Source: Ophthalmolycus amberensis (taxonomy: Eukaryota; Chordata; Actinopteri; Perciformes; Zoarcidae). Taken from it: a stretch of DNA of 64,000 nucleotides. Positions 23,010-34,554 of the stretch are shown piece by piece. The stretch lies in NCBI GenBank assembly GCA_024529925.1, contig JAFEUB010001429.1, positions 703,501 to 767,500 on the forward strand. Reading direction: 5' to 3'. The notes beneath the pieces are model-generated. The model was not told the origin of the DNA. It saw nothing but the letters and a program-made list of their open reading frames with translations, and made no database searches. A program made the position numbers and the translations under genes. Numbering within the stretch: the stretch's first letter is position 1; every line of letters starts with the position of its first letter.

Positions 23010-23580
23010 GTTGATGTTTTTTTAAATTATTTGTGGAGGGGAACTAGCTGTCTTTTTTTCAATTAGTTTTTGTGTGGCTGCATCTTAAATCACTCAACAA
23101 TTATTTTCTCCAGACATGTTATTTGACATACTCTGCTAGGAATAATCAATTGTGTTTGGATATTATTGTGTTGTAAAAAGCTATGTTCATTCATCTCAAA
23201 GGTTGAACTGCCGGACACAAGATGTCTCCTTCTCCTCTGAAAGGTTTTTATTGGACCGTGATTGGCTCCAAACTGAGATGTCACAAAATCATGCTTTTTC
23301 TAACACCTCACAAACTCAGATTTAAGGTGAGAACAGACTCAGCAGGTGAATGTGAATAAAACCTTTTGGTGACAACCAGACATCATGGGAGTGGAGGGGG
23401 ACTTTAAATTCATCAAATGTTGCTTTGTCCAGAACGTTAGGGATGGTCCTTCTCAAGTTACAGCTTGTTCTGCTTGCACCGCTGTCATCAGCTGTTCTGC
23501 ACACTTTCAGTCAACCTCCATCAGTAAAATTCAACTGAATGAAATGGCGAGATATTTTAGGTTCCTTCACAGTGAGTTTT
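23010..23580. other. spacer between two mobile elements
   Basis: Unique-looking sequence of about 570 bases between the hAT element and the BEL/Pao element. No gene is seen. Confidence 0.5.
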
Positions 23581-23585
23581 TTAGA

Positions 23586-23727
23586 TGTAATGACTTGTAT
23601 TTTATTTGTGGGAATTACTGCCACCTGGTGTTAACTTAAAGTGTTACAGTTATTCGCCAGTGTATTATATGTGTGGCACATGTGACAGGAAGTAACGTAT
23701 TCCTTTTCCTGGTTTGGTCACAACATG
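23586..23727 (+). repeat. truncated 5' LTR of the BEL/Pao element
   Basis: Matches 26078-26219 base for base as far as I can read. Similarity stops at CACAACATG, after which the 3' LTR continues GCTCCG but this copy continues TTTTAG. Confidence 0.9.
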
Positions 23728-25891
23728 TTTTAGTCACATCAGTGTGAAGGAGAAACTCGGCTTCAAGAACATTCCAAGAGCTATTCCCTCACAGCTGAAT
23801 GTCTCAGCTCTTGCTGAGTCAATTTTGGAAAAACTAGGAGAAACTGTCTTTTGCCAGACTGACAAGGACAACCAGTTAGCACCATCAGTTGAAGATGTGA
23901 TGTTCTTGCAGAAGATGGAGGAAGGCTTCATCAAAGACCACGCAAATAGCTGGGTTGCCCCATTGCCGTTTCGTGTACCCAGGCATCTTCTTCCAAACAA
24001 CAGAGACTACGCCCACAAACGGCTTCTGACTCTTCGGCGCATGCTGGATAAGAAAGGAGACATGAGAGCTCAATTTCTTGAGTTTATGCAGAAGATGTTG
24101 CATAATAACCAGGCAGAGCTGGCACCACCGATCGAAGAAGGAAAAGAAAGATGGTACCTTCCGATGTTCGGAGTCTACCACCCACAGAAACCTGAACAGA
24201 TACGTGTGGTATTTGACTCAAGTGCGCAGTTCGAAGGAGTGTCGCTGAACGATGTGTTACTTGCAGGACCGGACCTTAATAACAGCCTCTTAGGGGTCCT
24301 CCTCCATTTCAGAAAGGAACCAGTGGCCATCACAGCAGACATACAACACATGTTTTGCTGTTTTGTCGTCAAAGAGGAAGACAGAGACGTGTTGCGATTT
24401 CTCTGGTACAAAGACAACGACCTCAGCAAGGATGTGGTGGACTACCGCATGAGAGTACATGTCTTTGGTAACCGACCTTCTCCAGCTGTAACAACCTTCG
24501 GACTGAGAAAGGCAGCAAGGGAAACAGAAGGGAAGTATGGTAGTGATGCAGTGCAGTTCGTTGAAAGGGACTTCTATGTCGACGATGCTCTGAAGTCTTT
24601 TCCAACTGAAACTGAAGCTGTTGATGTTTTGCAAAGAGCGCAAAAAATGCTTGCTCAATCCAACATTCGTCTTCACAAAATCGCATCCAACAGACTGGAG
24701 GTGATGAATGCTTTCCCCGTTGAAGACCGGGCTAAGGACATTAAAGACTTGGATCTGTCGGAAGATGAGATTCCAGTTCAGCGTAGCTTGGGAGTCACCT
24801 GGAATGTCAGTTCTGACACCTTCACATTCCAAGTTCCACAGAATCAGAAGCCTTTTACACGTCGTGGGGTGCTTTCAGCAATCAATAGCCTGTTTGACCC
24901 GTTAGGTTTCCTGGCCCCTCTGACAATAAAGGGAAGACTTCTTCTCAGGGAACTCAGCAGCAGTGCCATTGAGTGGGACAGCCCCTTGCCTCAGACCATG
25001 TACAATGAATGGAGAAGTTGGCAAGATTCTCTGCAAGATCTTAAAGAGCAGTTTGTGCCTCGCACATATGTATCATTCTCCATTTCACAAGCCAAGTACA
25101 GCGAGCTCTGTGTGTTCTCAGATGCTTCTGTAAAAGCTATAGCTGCTGTAGCTTACCTGAAGGTCACCCACGAGACTGGTCGTAGTGATGTTGGTTTTGT
25201 TTTAGGTAAGGCCAAGCTAGCTCCTGCACTAGAGCCTACTGTTCCCCGACTCGAACTCTGTGCTGCAGTACTTGCTGTGGAGATGTCTGAGATCATTGTG
25301 CGAGAACTTGACATGCATATCGACAGAGTTACCTTCTACACTGACAGCAAGGTTGTGCTCGGATACAGTCATAATAAAAACAGACAATTCTATGTATACG
25401 TCAACAATCGTGTGCAAAGAATAAAACAGTCTTCTCAGCCAGAGCAGTGGAACCATGTTCCCACCGAGCACAATCCAGCTGACCATGGCTCGCGATCAGT
25501 GGCTGCATGTAACCTACTTAAAACGAATTGGCTGTCTGGTCCAGCATTCCTGCTGAAAAATGAGAACATTACAGATGAAGAAGGGGCCCAATTCAAGCTC
25601 ATCAACCCAGAGTCGGACGTTGAAATACGCCCTAAAGTGACCACGCTCACTACCACAGTGTCAAAAGGAACTTTAGGAACACAACGCTTTCAGCACTTTT
25701 CCGAATGGGATTCTCTAGTGAAAGTGGTCGCTCACCTTCGTCACATTGCTCACGGCTATGCAAAGTCTAAGGATGACAGCAGTTGCACTGGATGGCACTT
25801 ATGTAAGAAGGCGCTCACAGAGGAGGGTCTAATCAAAGCGGAGCATGTTGTCATCAGATGTGTGCAACATGAGGAGTATGCAAAGGAATGA
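23728..25891 (+). pseudogene. BEL/Pao pol remnant: reverse transcriptase and RNase H
   Basis: The open frame runs from inside the truncated LTR to a stop at 25891, 725 codons, with no natural start codon for pol. It contains the reverse transcriptase palm with the YVDD catalytic motif at 24575-24586 (residues 288-291 of the frame). The DPLGFLAPLTIKGRLL segment typical of BEL/Pao pol (Pfam Peptidase_A17) follows. RNase H motifs come next: CVFSDAS, RLELCAAVLAVEMSE, FYTDSK and HNPADHGSR. The frame ends at the start of the integrase zinc-binding region (VVIRCVQHEEYAKE). The N-terminal part of pol and gag are absent. This is the coding body of an internally deleted retrotransposon, not a host gene. 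Confidence 0.9.
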
Positions 25892-26039
25892 ATGGCTGAT
25901 GGGCGTTATTGTGAAGGCTCTACCAAGTGAAGACGGACTTGTCCGAAAAGTAGAGATCAAAGTAGTCAGAAACAAAGTAATCAAAACCTTCTTCAGACCT
26001 ATCACAGAGTGTATACTCCTTCTGTCCCCAGAAGACTAG
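25892..26039 (+). pseudogene. BEL/Pao integrase C-terminal remnant
   Basis: In another frame than the preceding pol remnant, bases up to the TAG at 26037-26039 encode NEWLMGVIVKALPSEDGLVR and then KTFFRPITECILLLSPED. This is the W...G.V...DG.VR...RPI pattern of the extreme C-terminal domain of BEL/Pao integrases. The zinc-binding and catalytic core that should lie between this and the RNase H is missing, so a second internal deletion joins the two parts out of frame. Confidence 0.75.
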
Positions 26040-26077
26040 ATGATTGGTTGGCATCACCATTGACGCCAGGCGGGGAG

Positions 26078-26656
26078 TGTAATGACTTGTATTTTATTTG
26101 TGGGAATTACTGCCACCTGGTGTTAACTTAAAGTGTTACAGTTATTCGCCAGTGTATTATATGTGTGGCACATGTGACAGGAAGTAACGTATTCCTTTTC
26201 CTGGTTTGGTCACAACATGGCTCCGTTGTACTGGAGTGATTGTGCAATAGAATCTTTATCCATCCTGCATTTTCTGGCCCTCTGAGTGGCAATGCCAGTG
26301 AGTATAATTTACTTTTTTAGCTTTAGGTATTTCTGAGGGTTTATTTTGTTAGTTTATTATTAGAAATAGTTTGATGACATGTGCAACATGTAACTGCTGA
26401 ATATACGTAGATGGCACAGCAATTTATGTTTCCATTGTTATTATACACATGTGTATTATATTGTATTATATTTCATCAAAACTAATATGTGATTGTATGT
26501 TTTTTACCTGTTTTGTAGTTTCACACTTCTTCATATTAAAACCTGTCCATATACAACACGCTGGTCTGTTCCTTGGAGGAAAAGTATGACGAAGAGTTTA
26601 GCTGACTGCAAAGCCCAATACAAGACACAGAGTCGACATTGAGTCGGAGCAGAACA
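26078..26656 (+). repeat. complete 3' LTR of the BEL/Pao element
   Basis: 579 bp, TG...CA ends, followed by the TTAGA target duplication at 26657-26661. An ATTAAA word near 26535 could serve as a polyadenylation signal. Confidence 0.9.
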
Positions 26657-26661
26657 TTAGA

Positions 26662-28006
26662 GTTCTAGAACTTTGTAGCGATTGTTCCCCAAAGTGTATA
26701 ATAAATCTTTGTCCGTATGTTTTCTCCCAGAAAATGTAAACTCAGCATGTTGTTACTCACATTTCCTAACTTTCCAAGGTATTCCACGTGCCTTTCTCGT
26801 GTGCATCTCAGCAGAGCTTTCAGTCTTTTTCACACATTTCATAAACCTGTCCACAGGCTAACACTGCTGACCTCACCATGATGAGCCTCCTCTTTCCTCT
26901 TGGGCACATCAAGATGCAGCAAGTCAGCTGTTGCTTAAGGTCAACATCAAGGGCCTTGATCCTCACAAATTCTCCAATTTGACCATTTTTAGAGAGCTCT
27001 TCTGTCAGTGAGAAAGAGGCCTTGATAGGGGGATCCTGCTGACGGGGCAGCGACCCTGAGGGGGCAGGATGCTTAGTGGATAACCAGGAAGCACAAACCA
27101 AGGTAATCACACCCTCAAACTCAGTTCTGTGTGTGCACACTTACTGCAGATCCTTTACATACTATTCTGCACAAGTGCTCTCGCGGGAGGAGATTACCAG
27201 GAGCATCACTGAATCCTGGGGTTTTGTGATGACGTCTGAGAACGCATGACAATTCCTTATATGGTGTCTGAATCAAAATTCAAAGCATGGATTTATGGGA
27301 ATAAATGTGAGTGTAAAAATATCGGACTGGGAAAAAAAAACTGCAATTCCTGCGTAGCTATGATGTGTGGGTTCTGTAGAACTGACGCGCACCTCTCACA
27401 CCCAGTCTGGATGCAGATTGGAGGAGCGGGCAGGTCACGGCTCACGTCTGGCCAATCAGAGAGCAGCGTGTCGCAATCGTTGTCATCCACACGGTTAGAG
27501 CTGGAGGGTTTGAGGAGCAGAATGAGAGGGGGCACGGTAAACAACTAGGACAGACACACACACACACACACATACACACTAACCATGGTGGACAAGCCTT
27601 CGCTTCCCATTAAGTTCAGTGCTGCCCTGAGGATGGGGTAAAAATACTTCACCACAAAGAGAGGGGCCAAAACAACGAGTGTGTGTGTGTGAGGCAGTGC
27701 TCATCAGTGTACCCTCACCTGATACTGATTATCCTCTCAAAATAATTACCTTAATTGAAGGACACATAATGATGGTTGCAATTCAATGCTATGTTTAAAA
27801 AAAAGGCATTTTCACGACACAAAATAGAGTTGAACCTATTTCCTGCAGGAAAAAGGATGAAGCAAAAAAAAAAGGATGGAGGTTTACTCTATCTAGGACA
27901 TGTGTGGGCGTTTAAACCCTTCAGCATGAAAAGGCAGCTTGCGTTTGAACAACCCCCTTGACTTCCATTAGCATCACACTGTCAATGCATCCCCTTTCTC
28001 CTGAGC
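26662..28006. other. intergenic DNA with one possible promoter
   Basis: No complete gene is recognised. A short (CA)n tract lies at about 27553-27572. A possible promoter at 27417-27641 is listed separately. Confidence 0.5.
27417..27641 (+). promoter_or_regulatory. candidate promoter and short leader, gene unknown
   Basis: An inverted CCAAT box (ATTGG, 27417-27421) and a forward one (GCCAATCAGA, 27451-27460) lie 35 bases apart, the pairing often seen in NF-Y promoters. About 130 bases on, ACCATGG at 27583-27589 opens an 18-residue frame, MVDKPSLPIKFSAALRMG, ending in TAA at 27641 unless a donor just before it (GGGTAA) is used. I do not recognise the product and cannot find a following exon. 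It could equally be chance. Confidence 0.2.
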
Positions 28007-28200
28007 TTAAAGGTGCAGTGCGTAGGGTTTGGCGGCGTCTAGCGGTGCGGATGCAGCCTTCTTCCAATGTGCAAAGTGAGGAGAAAGGCAGTGACTGAGA
28101 TCATTTCTGCAAACAGATCCCCCGAAATGCATCACGCTGGTTTCCTGGACAAAAAGAGCCAAAGGGATTTTTCCATTGGATTCTTGACTATCGCAGAAAC
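28007..28200 (+). repeat. dispersed fish repeat fragment
   Basis: The stretch begins TTAAAGGTGCAGTGCGTAGG, then GGCGTCTAGCGGTG, and later has AACAGATCCCCCGAAATGC. The combination is familiar to me from memory as the end and middle of a common percomorph non-autonomous element. No second copy lies in this window, so the call rests on recollection. Confidence 0.4.
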
Positions 28201-31200
28201 TGGCAAATATGAGTTATGATACTTACACGTTTTATTCAGATCATTTTCACAAATGAACAATGATTTTGGAGCGTGAATGCAATCGGCAAGCTAACGTTAT
28301 AGGCTATAAACAAACTACACCACTGTTGGCTGTAAAGGCGGACTGATGAGGTTTTGTAGTCTCACCTTATTTTATCTGATTTAGCCGCTCGTTAGCAGCC
28401 GCCTTTTTTTAAGACACTTAAAATCTTCAAAATTCACGAGAGGGGTAGTATTCACTGACATATTAGTGGATAAAAATGTCAAAATCTGTTAAGCTTGTGT
28501 GAAACACAGACCTTATTTCAGGCATCGAACCAAAACAACATTTAACATTCGTGACTTAAAGACAATGGAACCGGAAGTGAAAGAAATGGCTCTCATTCCT
28601 GCAGCACTCTATGGTTGAAATTCTGGGGAATTACTTTTTGATTTTGATGTCGAAAAGGAAGATGATACTGTAAGATTGATACCGCTCTTCGAATTCTCAG
28701 TAACAAAGGGAATAAGCGTAATTCCAAAAATGTCAAACATTTCCTTTAGGGTATTCGTACAACTCCAATTTTGCACGTCTGTGTTTGCTATAGGGGTGTT
28801 TATACAGTTAGCACGAACCGCACACTTTCTCATCCCCATGCATCCTCTGTCACACATTGTACCGTCTCGTGGCCAACGGTCCCCTTACCGTCATGTCTTA
28901 CAGTAACACACACATGTTTTTCTGCAGAGAGAATTGCTGGTGTAAAGCGCCAGTCGAGTGATGCTCAGTGGCATTAGTACGATGTTCCCGCAGTCACTCA
29001 CGTTGTGGGCAAAACTAGCGCTCCACGTTCAGTTGAAACATTAACATCACAATGCACTTTGTGCCAGAGGATTGAAAAAACAACAAATCAGTGCTATACA
29101 AACCAGAACGGGTGGGTGTTTTTGTGAACACACATAAAAGAGGTGATTTTGGCAGCAGTAACACAAGTTTTCTCATGTATGCCTCACTTTAGGAAGCACC
29201 GCAGCTTTTTCAGACAATTACTATTCAAGTATTTCTAAAGAGCACGTGTTCCTTTCGGCCTGTACACCTCTAGAGGGACTATGCATACAGGTCAAACACA
29301 ATAACGAATAAGGCGACTGTGTGAACTCTCACTTCCCTCTCCGAAAACACACAACTGTATTCTCCTTTCCTTATTTTATGCACCTCCAAACATAGATATA
29401 CCCCCTCCTCTTCTGTCACAGGTCTGCTCTCTGGGTTCCTTTTGACAAATCACCACATTAAAGGTGGCCATTTTCAGGCGCACCCCACTTCCCTCTGCTT
29501 ATTGGTTTCAGATAAAACTGCAATATTTCCATTCATCTATTTCCCTTTGTCGATGTGTGCACGTACCACACACACACACACACACACACACACTCCTTTG
29601 TCTCCTTGGTCGTTAATAATGTACTGATGGCAATACTGTGGTTACTGACCCATAGCCAACCCATTAATCAAACAATACAACTAGCATATGATCATAATAA
29701 ATATGCTCCAGATGAATGTCTTGCAGTCAGGAGAGCACACTGAGACCAGGACAAACGTGATAGAAAACAGATAAGACGAAGCTGAGGTAATTACATAAAG
29801 CGACACATTCCTCCTGTGAAAATCTGCTTTGATAAGAGCAGCACACTTACACTCAGACAAGCATGTCATCCATATCAAGTCCCACAAGCAAGCCCTGTGT
29901 CGTCTGTTCTACATGCATATTTTCATTCAAACATATCTGTGTTTCCTAATTGGCTGTATAGATAGTGTCCACTCATTAAGAAGGGATTGATTGGCCAATA
30001 TGTGATGCTGAAGTGACCATCACAAGAGACTCACTGCCAGTTAGAGAGCCGTCTGTAACAGGGGCTCTATAGGAGCGTGCAGGGATATCACAGTGGTGTT
30101 GTTCTGGCCTCTAGTGGCGGAGAGGTGAAACTACAGTACAAAGCAGCAGAACTGCATGTCTCCTCTGATTAAAAGCCACTTCACTGTAGCCGTTAATTTT
30201 AGGATTTCCAGGCTTTATTTTTGAGTTTTCTCAGTTTTATATGACATGTGTTAGTATTGCATTTTGATAATCACACACCTTGATTGGTGGTATGTCTCTC
30301 CCGTGTACCTTATTTGTCTGTTTCTTTGGGGTTTGCGTTGTGATTGGTAATTCGTATGTGGATCAAAGAGTGTAAGCAGCAGACGTATTAGATTGTTGTG
30401 GTGTTCCTCGTTTCCATTCTGCGTCGGAGGTCAAAATGGTCCAGGATGGCATGTTGCTCTGGTAACAGTAACAGGACGTGGGAATAATGAGCTGTGTCGT
30501 TAGTGTCGTTATGGCGGTGGCTTGACCAAGCAGGTAATGAAATCTTTGGTCATATGTTAGTGGAGGTGTTGTTCTTGTAAATATGAACATTTGAAGTGTA
30601 TACTGCTCACTGTCTTCCAAGATGCTGATTGGTTGGTGTTGGTGAATGACCTCAATGTTTCTTTCTGGTATCAACTCTTGTCTCTATACAAGTTAATGCA
30701 AAGTACATGCGTTATTATTTTACTACACATTTTATTCATATTTTCTGTGTTAATATTGTGTATTTGAGGGCATTTATGTTTTGCACTCTTTTAGAGAAAC
30801 ATGCTATTAAAACACAATTTCATTCAATTTGATTTAGAATGAAGGATATGTATAGAGATGGACATAGACAAGAAACTTGAGATTAAGACTGAGTAAATAA
30901 CATAAGAACATTGTGATGAATTATCTTACAGAATAAAAAGTAGTGGGGCCATGTTTGATCATCCAGCAGTGACATCACAGTTTCCCAGCATACCCTCTCC
31001 ACATACACACAATATGTGAATCAGTTATAGCCCCCCACAAAGGGATTAAACACAAGGTAAACAAGTTCCATGAGGTGACATATTGGCAAAATGACACACT
31101 GACATGTTTGGTACTAAGGCATATTGGTACAATGTCAACATAATTGACTATTGACACATAGCATTGCCATTAAGACACAATGACATATTGATTAAATGAT

Positions 31201-33491
31201 GAAGTAAAGAGGCGTATTGGCAGACTGAGGAAATGAGAGAAAAAGTGTCAACAACTGAGTGTAGTGACTGTTCGGGGGAATATAGTCCTTGAACAGAGTT
31301 TTTTAAAAAAAAGCAGAATCCTCATTATAGTGGTGACGGAAGAAAATATGTAATGCTTGTCTTCCCACTGTGGGGGTATGAGGGGAACGTTGAAGATGCT
31401 TGTCAAACAGCTTCCTGCCCTCGAGTGAAGTCCAGGTTCATCTCTAACGAACTCTGCCTCCTCGAGCACACAGCATTGAATGTGGCAAACGTGACGCTGA
31501 CCATTGCAGGCTTGTAGAACACGCACACCCGCGCCTGCGTGCCTCTTTGTCGCTGTTGGGACATTCCTGCTCGTTGTCCATGTGGACCCCTCAGATCAAA
31601 TACTGACCCTTCTTGTGTTGAACATTTACAGCATGAGACAAGTTGTGTTGAGGGGTGCATGGCCTCCACATCCACCCTTACACTCCTCTTGCTCTCTTGC
31701 CTATTGTGGACATCACTGGAGATGACTGAAGCGGAGTCTGATGTGACACATATAAACTTATCTATGGCCTTTTTGCATCACATGTCATATGTAATCACCA
31801 ATCGCAGATGGTCCAAAAGGACACTGAAGGTCTTGAAGATTACATTTATTAGAAAATAAACAAAAGGCAGCAATACACATGTGTATATTCATATTCCTTC
31901 TGTGTGCGTGGATTATTGCTGCCGCCTCTTCTATAAATAGCATTATCTGTCAGTAATGCCTTATGCTCATTCCATTTTATTTGGATTTGCATCCCTTTCC
32001 ATCCCATTTTGTTTTCATAGTTTATTCATCAACTAAATTCATTCTCTACTGATGATCATTTGCTGTAGTTGCCCTTTTGCCAATAACAGATAGGAGCAGC
32101 TCTCAAATAACTACAATACAAAGTTTTCTTTTGGACCTCCGCACTCCTGAAAGAGTCTTAATCACATCTGGGCTCCAGATGTTCTGTGACCTCTGATCTC
32201 TGGTTTCACACAGTCCTTGAAAAGGCTATAAGTTCATTTGCAATGATGTACTGTATGACCTATATGATAGACTCTTTATAGACTCATCTTTATGTGTTCC
32301 TCCAAACTTCTAGTTGGATTCTAGAGAGCTATGAATCACAACTGTTTAATGAAAAACACGAGAGTGCAAAAACGTTTTTTTTTAAACATGAGCTCACACT
32401 CTGGCCATACTTCAGCAAACTAAAATGGATTAAACACAGCTGGTTGGGTCTTGGTTTGCTGTGTGTGTCATGTGAGTGTTGGGACACCATCTGTGATACA
32501 GTACAACTAACATGGTAGACGGTGTGTGCAGCTGGGCAGCAGTATAAGGGGATGAACAACAGCGTTTACAAGTGTTTAAATCTGTTCTGCTCATATGTTC
32601 AAAGGTTTAGATAGCCGTATTACATTAATACATTTCCAGGTCATATCATACCTACTATAAATACAATTTCACATTAACCCTCTGTAGCATATTGATGATT
32701 ACATGCAGGATATGTAGGATTTTATGTTGACATCATCAGTGGAAGCAGTTGATATATGTCTAGTTATATACAGTCCTTAAGTTTGAAAAGCCGATTCATT
32801 TTTTAATTTGTTGGAGGAACAGCGTCCCTACTTGCGGGACATGCAAGAAGAAAAGGGTCCTCATGAACAGACCGTCCAGGTGGGTTAGTTAAACATCTCA
32901 CTAATGATCTGTGTTGACAATGTTGAGCTGAGATATAAAATCTACACTAATACTATATTTTGTTACTTTTTTTCTAATTTATCAGAGTCTTTATTTACAA
33001 ATAACAATGGAATTACATAACATACAATACAATTACTGTTTCAAGTTACAGGTGATAATGTGTAATTATTCTATCCTCCTTGAAAGATGCTGGAATTAAA
33101 GGTCAAATATATCATATATAAATATAAGACACAAAAGAACAGCGCTCTAAAGTTCTAGTAAAGATGCAAATACAACATTATCGATCATTAAGCATCTCCA
33201 TCAATTCAATTAGATGTGGTTTTAAGAGCTAATATTATAAATCTATATTGCACCTCTGACACAGTGACAGCAATTCGATATAAACAGGAAATAGATTTTG
33301 TATATAGTTATTTATTTATTTGGTCTTCACTGGCTTAATTTCCATTTTAATTTTTTGTGAGTGGAATCAGTCTAACGTTCACAAAATAAACTGTTTTTTG
33401 TTTTTAAATCAAAGGAAGCACTACTATCTCCTATTTTGTGACATCTCGGCTCCTTTCTGCTGTCTGGTGCGGTTACTGAGCAACAAGCGGT
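28201..33491. other. intergenic DNA, no gene recognised
   Basis: About 5.3 kb of AT-rich sequence with only short, unsupported open frames. A (CA)n tract lies at 29567-29593. Nothing with matching splice sites or a known domain was seen on either strand. Confidence 0.5.
29567..29593. repeat. (AC)n microsatellite
   Basis: About 13 CA units. Confidence 0.95.
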
Positions 33492-33540
33492 GGGCGGGGA
33501 CAGTGAACACTGTCGGGTGGACGAGCTGTTGGGGGCGGAG
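33492..33540. promoter_or_regulatory. GC boxes of the probable slc25a30 promoter
   Basis: GGGCGGGG at 33492-33499 and GGGGGCGGAG at 33531-33540 are Sp1-type GC boxes. They stand immediately left of the fold-back element, and the GC-rich leader of slc25a30 resumes immediately right of it. I infer that they belong to the original slc25a30 promoter. This needs transcript start data. Confidence 0.4.
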
Positions 33541-33556
33541 CTTAATTTAACACCGG

Positions 33557-34391
33557 TGTTACGTCCCTACTGGTTTCTGGAACTACTGGTTTCCCTTCCG
33601 TGCGTGTGTTGTGTTCGCTTCACAGCTGCAGCGGTTTTCTGCCTCTGTCGCCTGATTCGTCACACATTCACAAACATATTGCTGGAGATCTAAAAGACAC
33701 ATCGCATATCAATTGCAGGGATTACGATTTTATAAGTGAGCACTACATCACAGCCACGTATGAAGAAATACATAGAAGAAAATACATTTATGCAAAGATC
33801 GCAACAACCTGGATTCGAACTCTGTCCAGCAAAACAGTGAAATTCCCTAAGGCGGAATAATCGCTGTATAATCGTCCAAAAATACATTTGTTTTCGTCAA
33901 AATGCGTTGGTGGTGTATGGTCTACGCCTCGCGAAAAAGCATTGATAAATAAATGTTTGGAAGTGTTCGGAGAGATGCCCAGGGAAACCAGTTGTTTCAG
34001 TTCACCTAAACCAAAACGTTCCCTGGGCAGTAACGAGGTATGAGCTAATGGATAAATACTTGAATGACTGATGCATCTCTCGGAGTAAGTGGCGGACTGC
34101 GTAGCGCGAGCGCCTTTGAGTTTATTATTATTTTGCTCGCCAGAGTTCGAATCCAGGTTGTTGCGATCTTTGCATAAATGTGTTTCTTCAATGTATTTCT
34201 TCATACGTGGCTGTGATGTAGTGCTCACGTATACAATCATAATCCCTGCAATTGATATGCGATGTGTCTTTTAGATCTCCAGCAATATGTTTGTGAATGT
34301 GTGACGAATCAGGCGACAGAGGCAGAAGACCGCTGCAGCTGTGACGCGAACACAACACACGCACGGAAGGGAAACCAGTAGGGACGTAACA
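33557..34391. mobile_element. fold-back transposon with ~250-bp inverted termini, possible non-autonomous Ginger type
   Basis: Bases 33557-33824 and 34141-34391 are inverted copies at about 97 percent identity. The left arm has an extra 16-bp partial duplication near its start and one further inserted base. The ends are TGTTACGTCC and GGACGTAACA, flanked by CCGG at 33553-33556 and 34392-34395. From memory, Ginger transposons have 5'-TGT ends, 4-bp duplications and a liking for CCGG, so a non-autonomous member fits. A hairpin-like or retroviral origin is less likely because the repeats are inverted. The 316-bp spacer has no frame of note but contains a nested 10-bp inverted repeat (33977-33986 with 34019-34028). 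The inner edge of each arm carries AGTTCGAATCC, similar to a tRNA B box. The element separates GC boxes from slc25a30 exon 1. Confidence 0.8.
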
Positions 34392-34554
34392 CCGGCAACA
34401 GGAGGGGCCGCGCGGGGCTGGAGTTATCAGACGCCCGGTAGAGATTGAAACGCAGCTGCACCCCAGAGTATTAGTTGCAGACTTTAAAATCAGCCCCCAG
34501 CTCACCGGTTCACCGGGTGGTTTTTCACTGCGAGTCGGTACACGGTTGGCGAAA

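Larger units (their letters stand above)
23586..26656 (+). mobile_element. internally deleted BEL/Pao LTR retrotransposon
   Basis: A full 579-bp 3' LTR (26078-26656) starts TGTAATGACTT and ends AGCAGAACA. The first 142 bases of that LTR recur at 23586-23727 as a truncated 5' LTR, which joins directly to the middle of pol. A perfect 5-bp target duplication, TTAGA, lies at 23581-23585 and 26657-26661. A purine-rich AGGCGGGGAG immediately precedes the 3' LTR and fits a polypurine tract. Missing are the rest of the 5' LTR, the primer-binding site, gag, protease and most of integrase. The copy cannot transpose by itself. The two LTR parts look identical over the shared 142 bases, so the insertion is young. 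Confidence 0.9.

Noticed and set aside
34081..34165. Possible tRNA gene in the fold-back element
   Set aside because: A- and B-box-like words are present, but the T-arm and acceptor stem do not pair.
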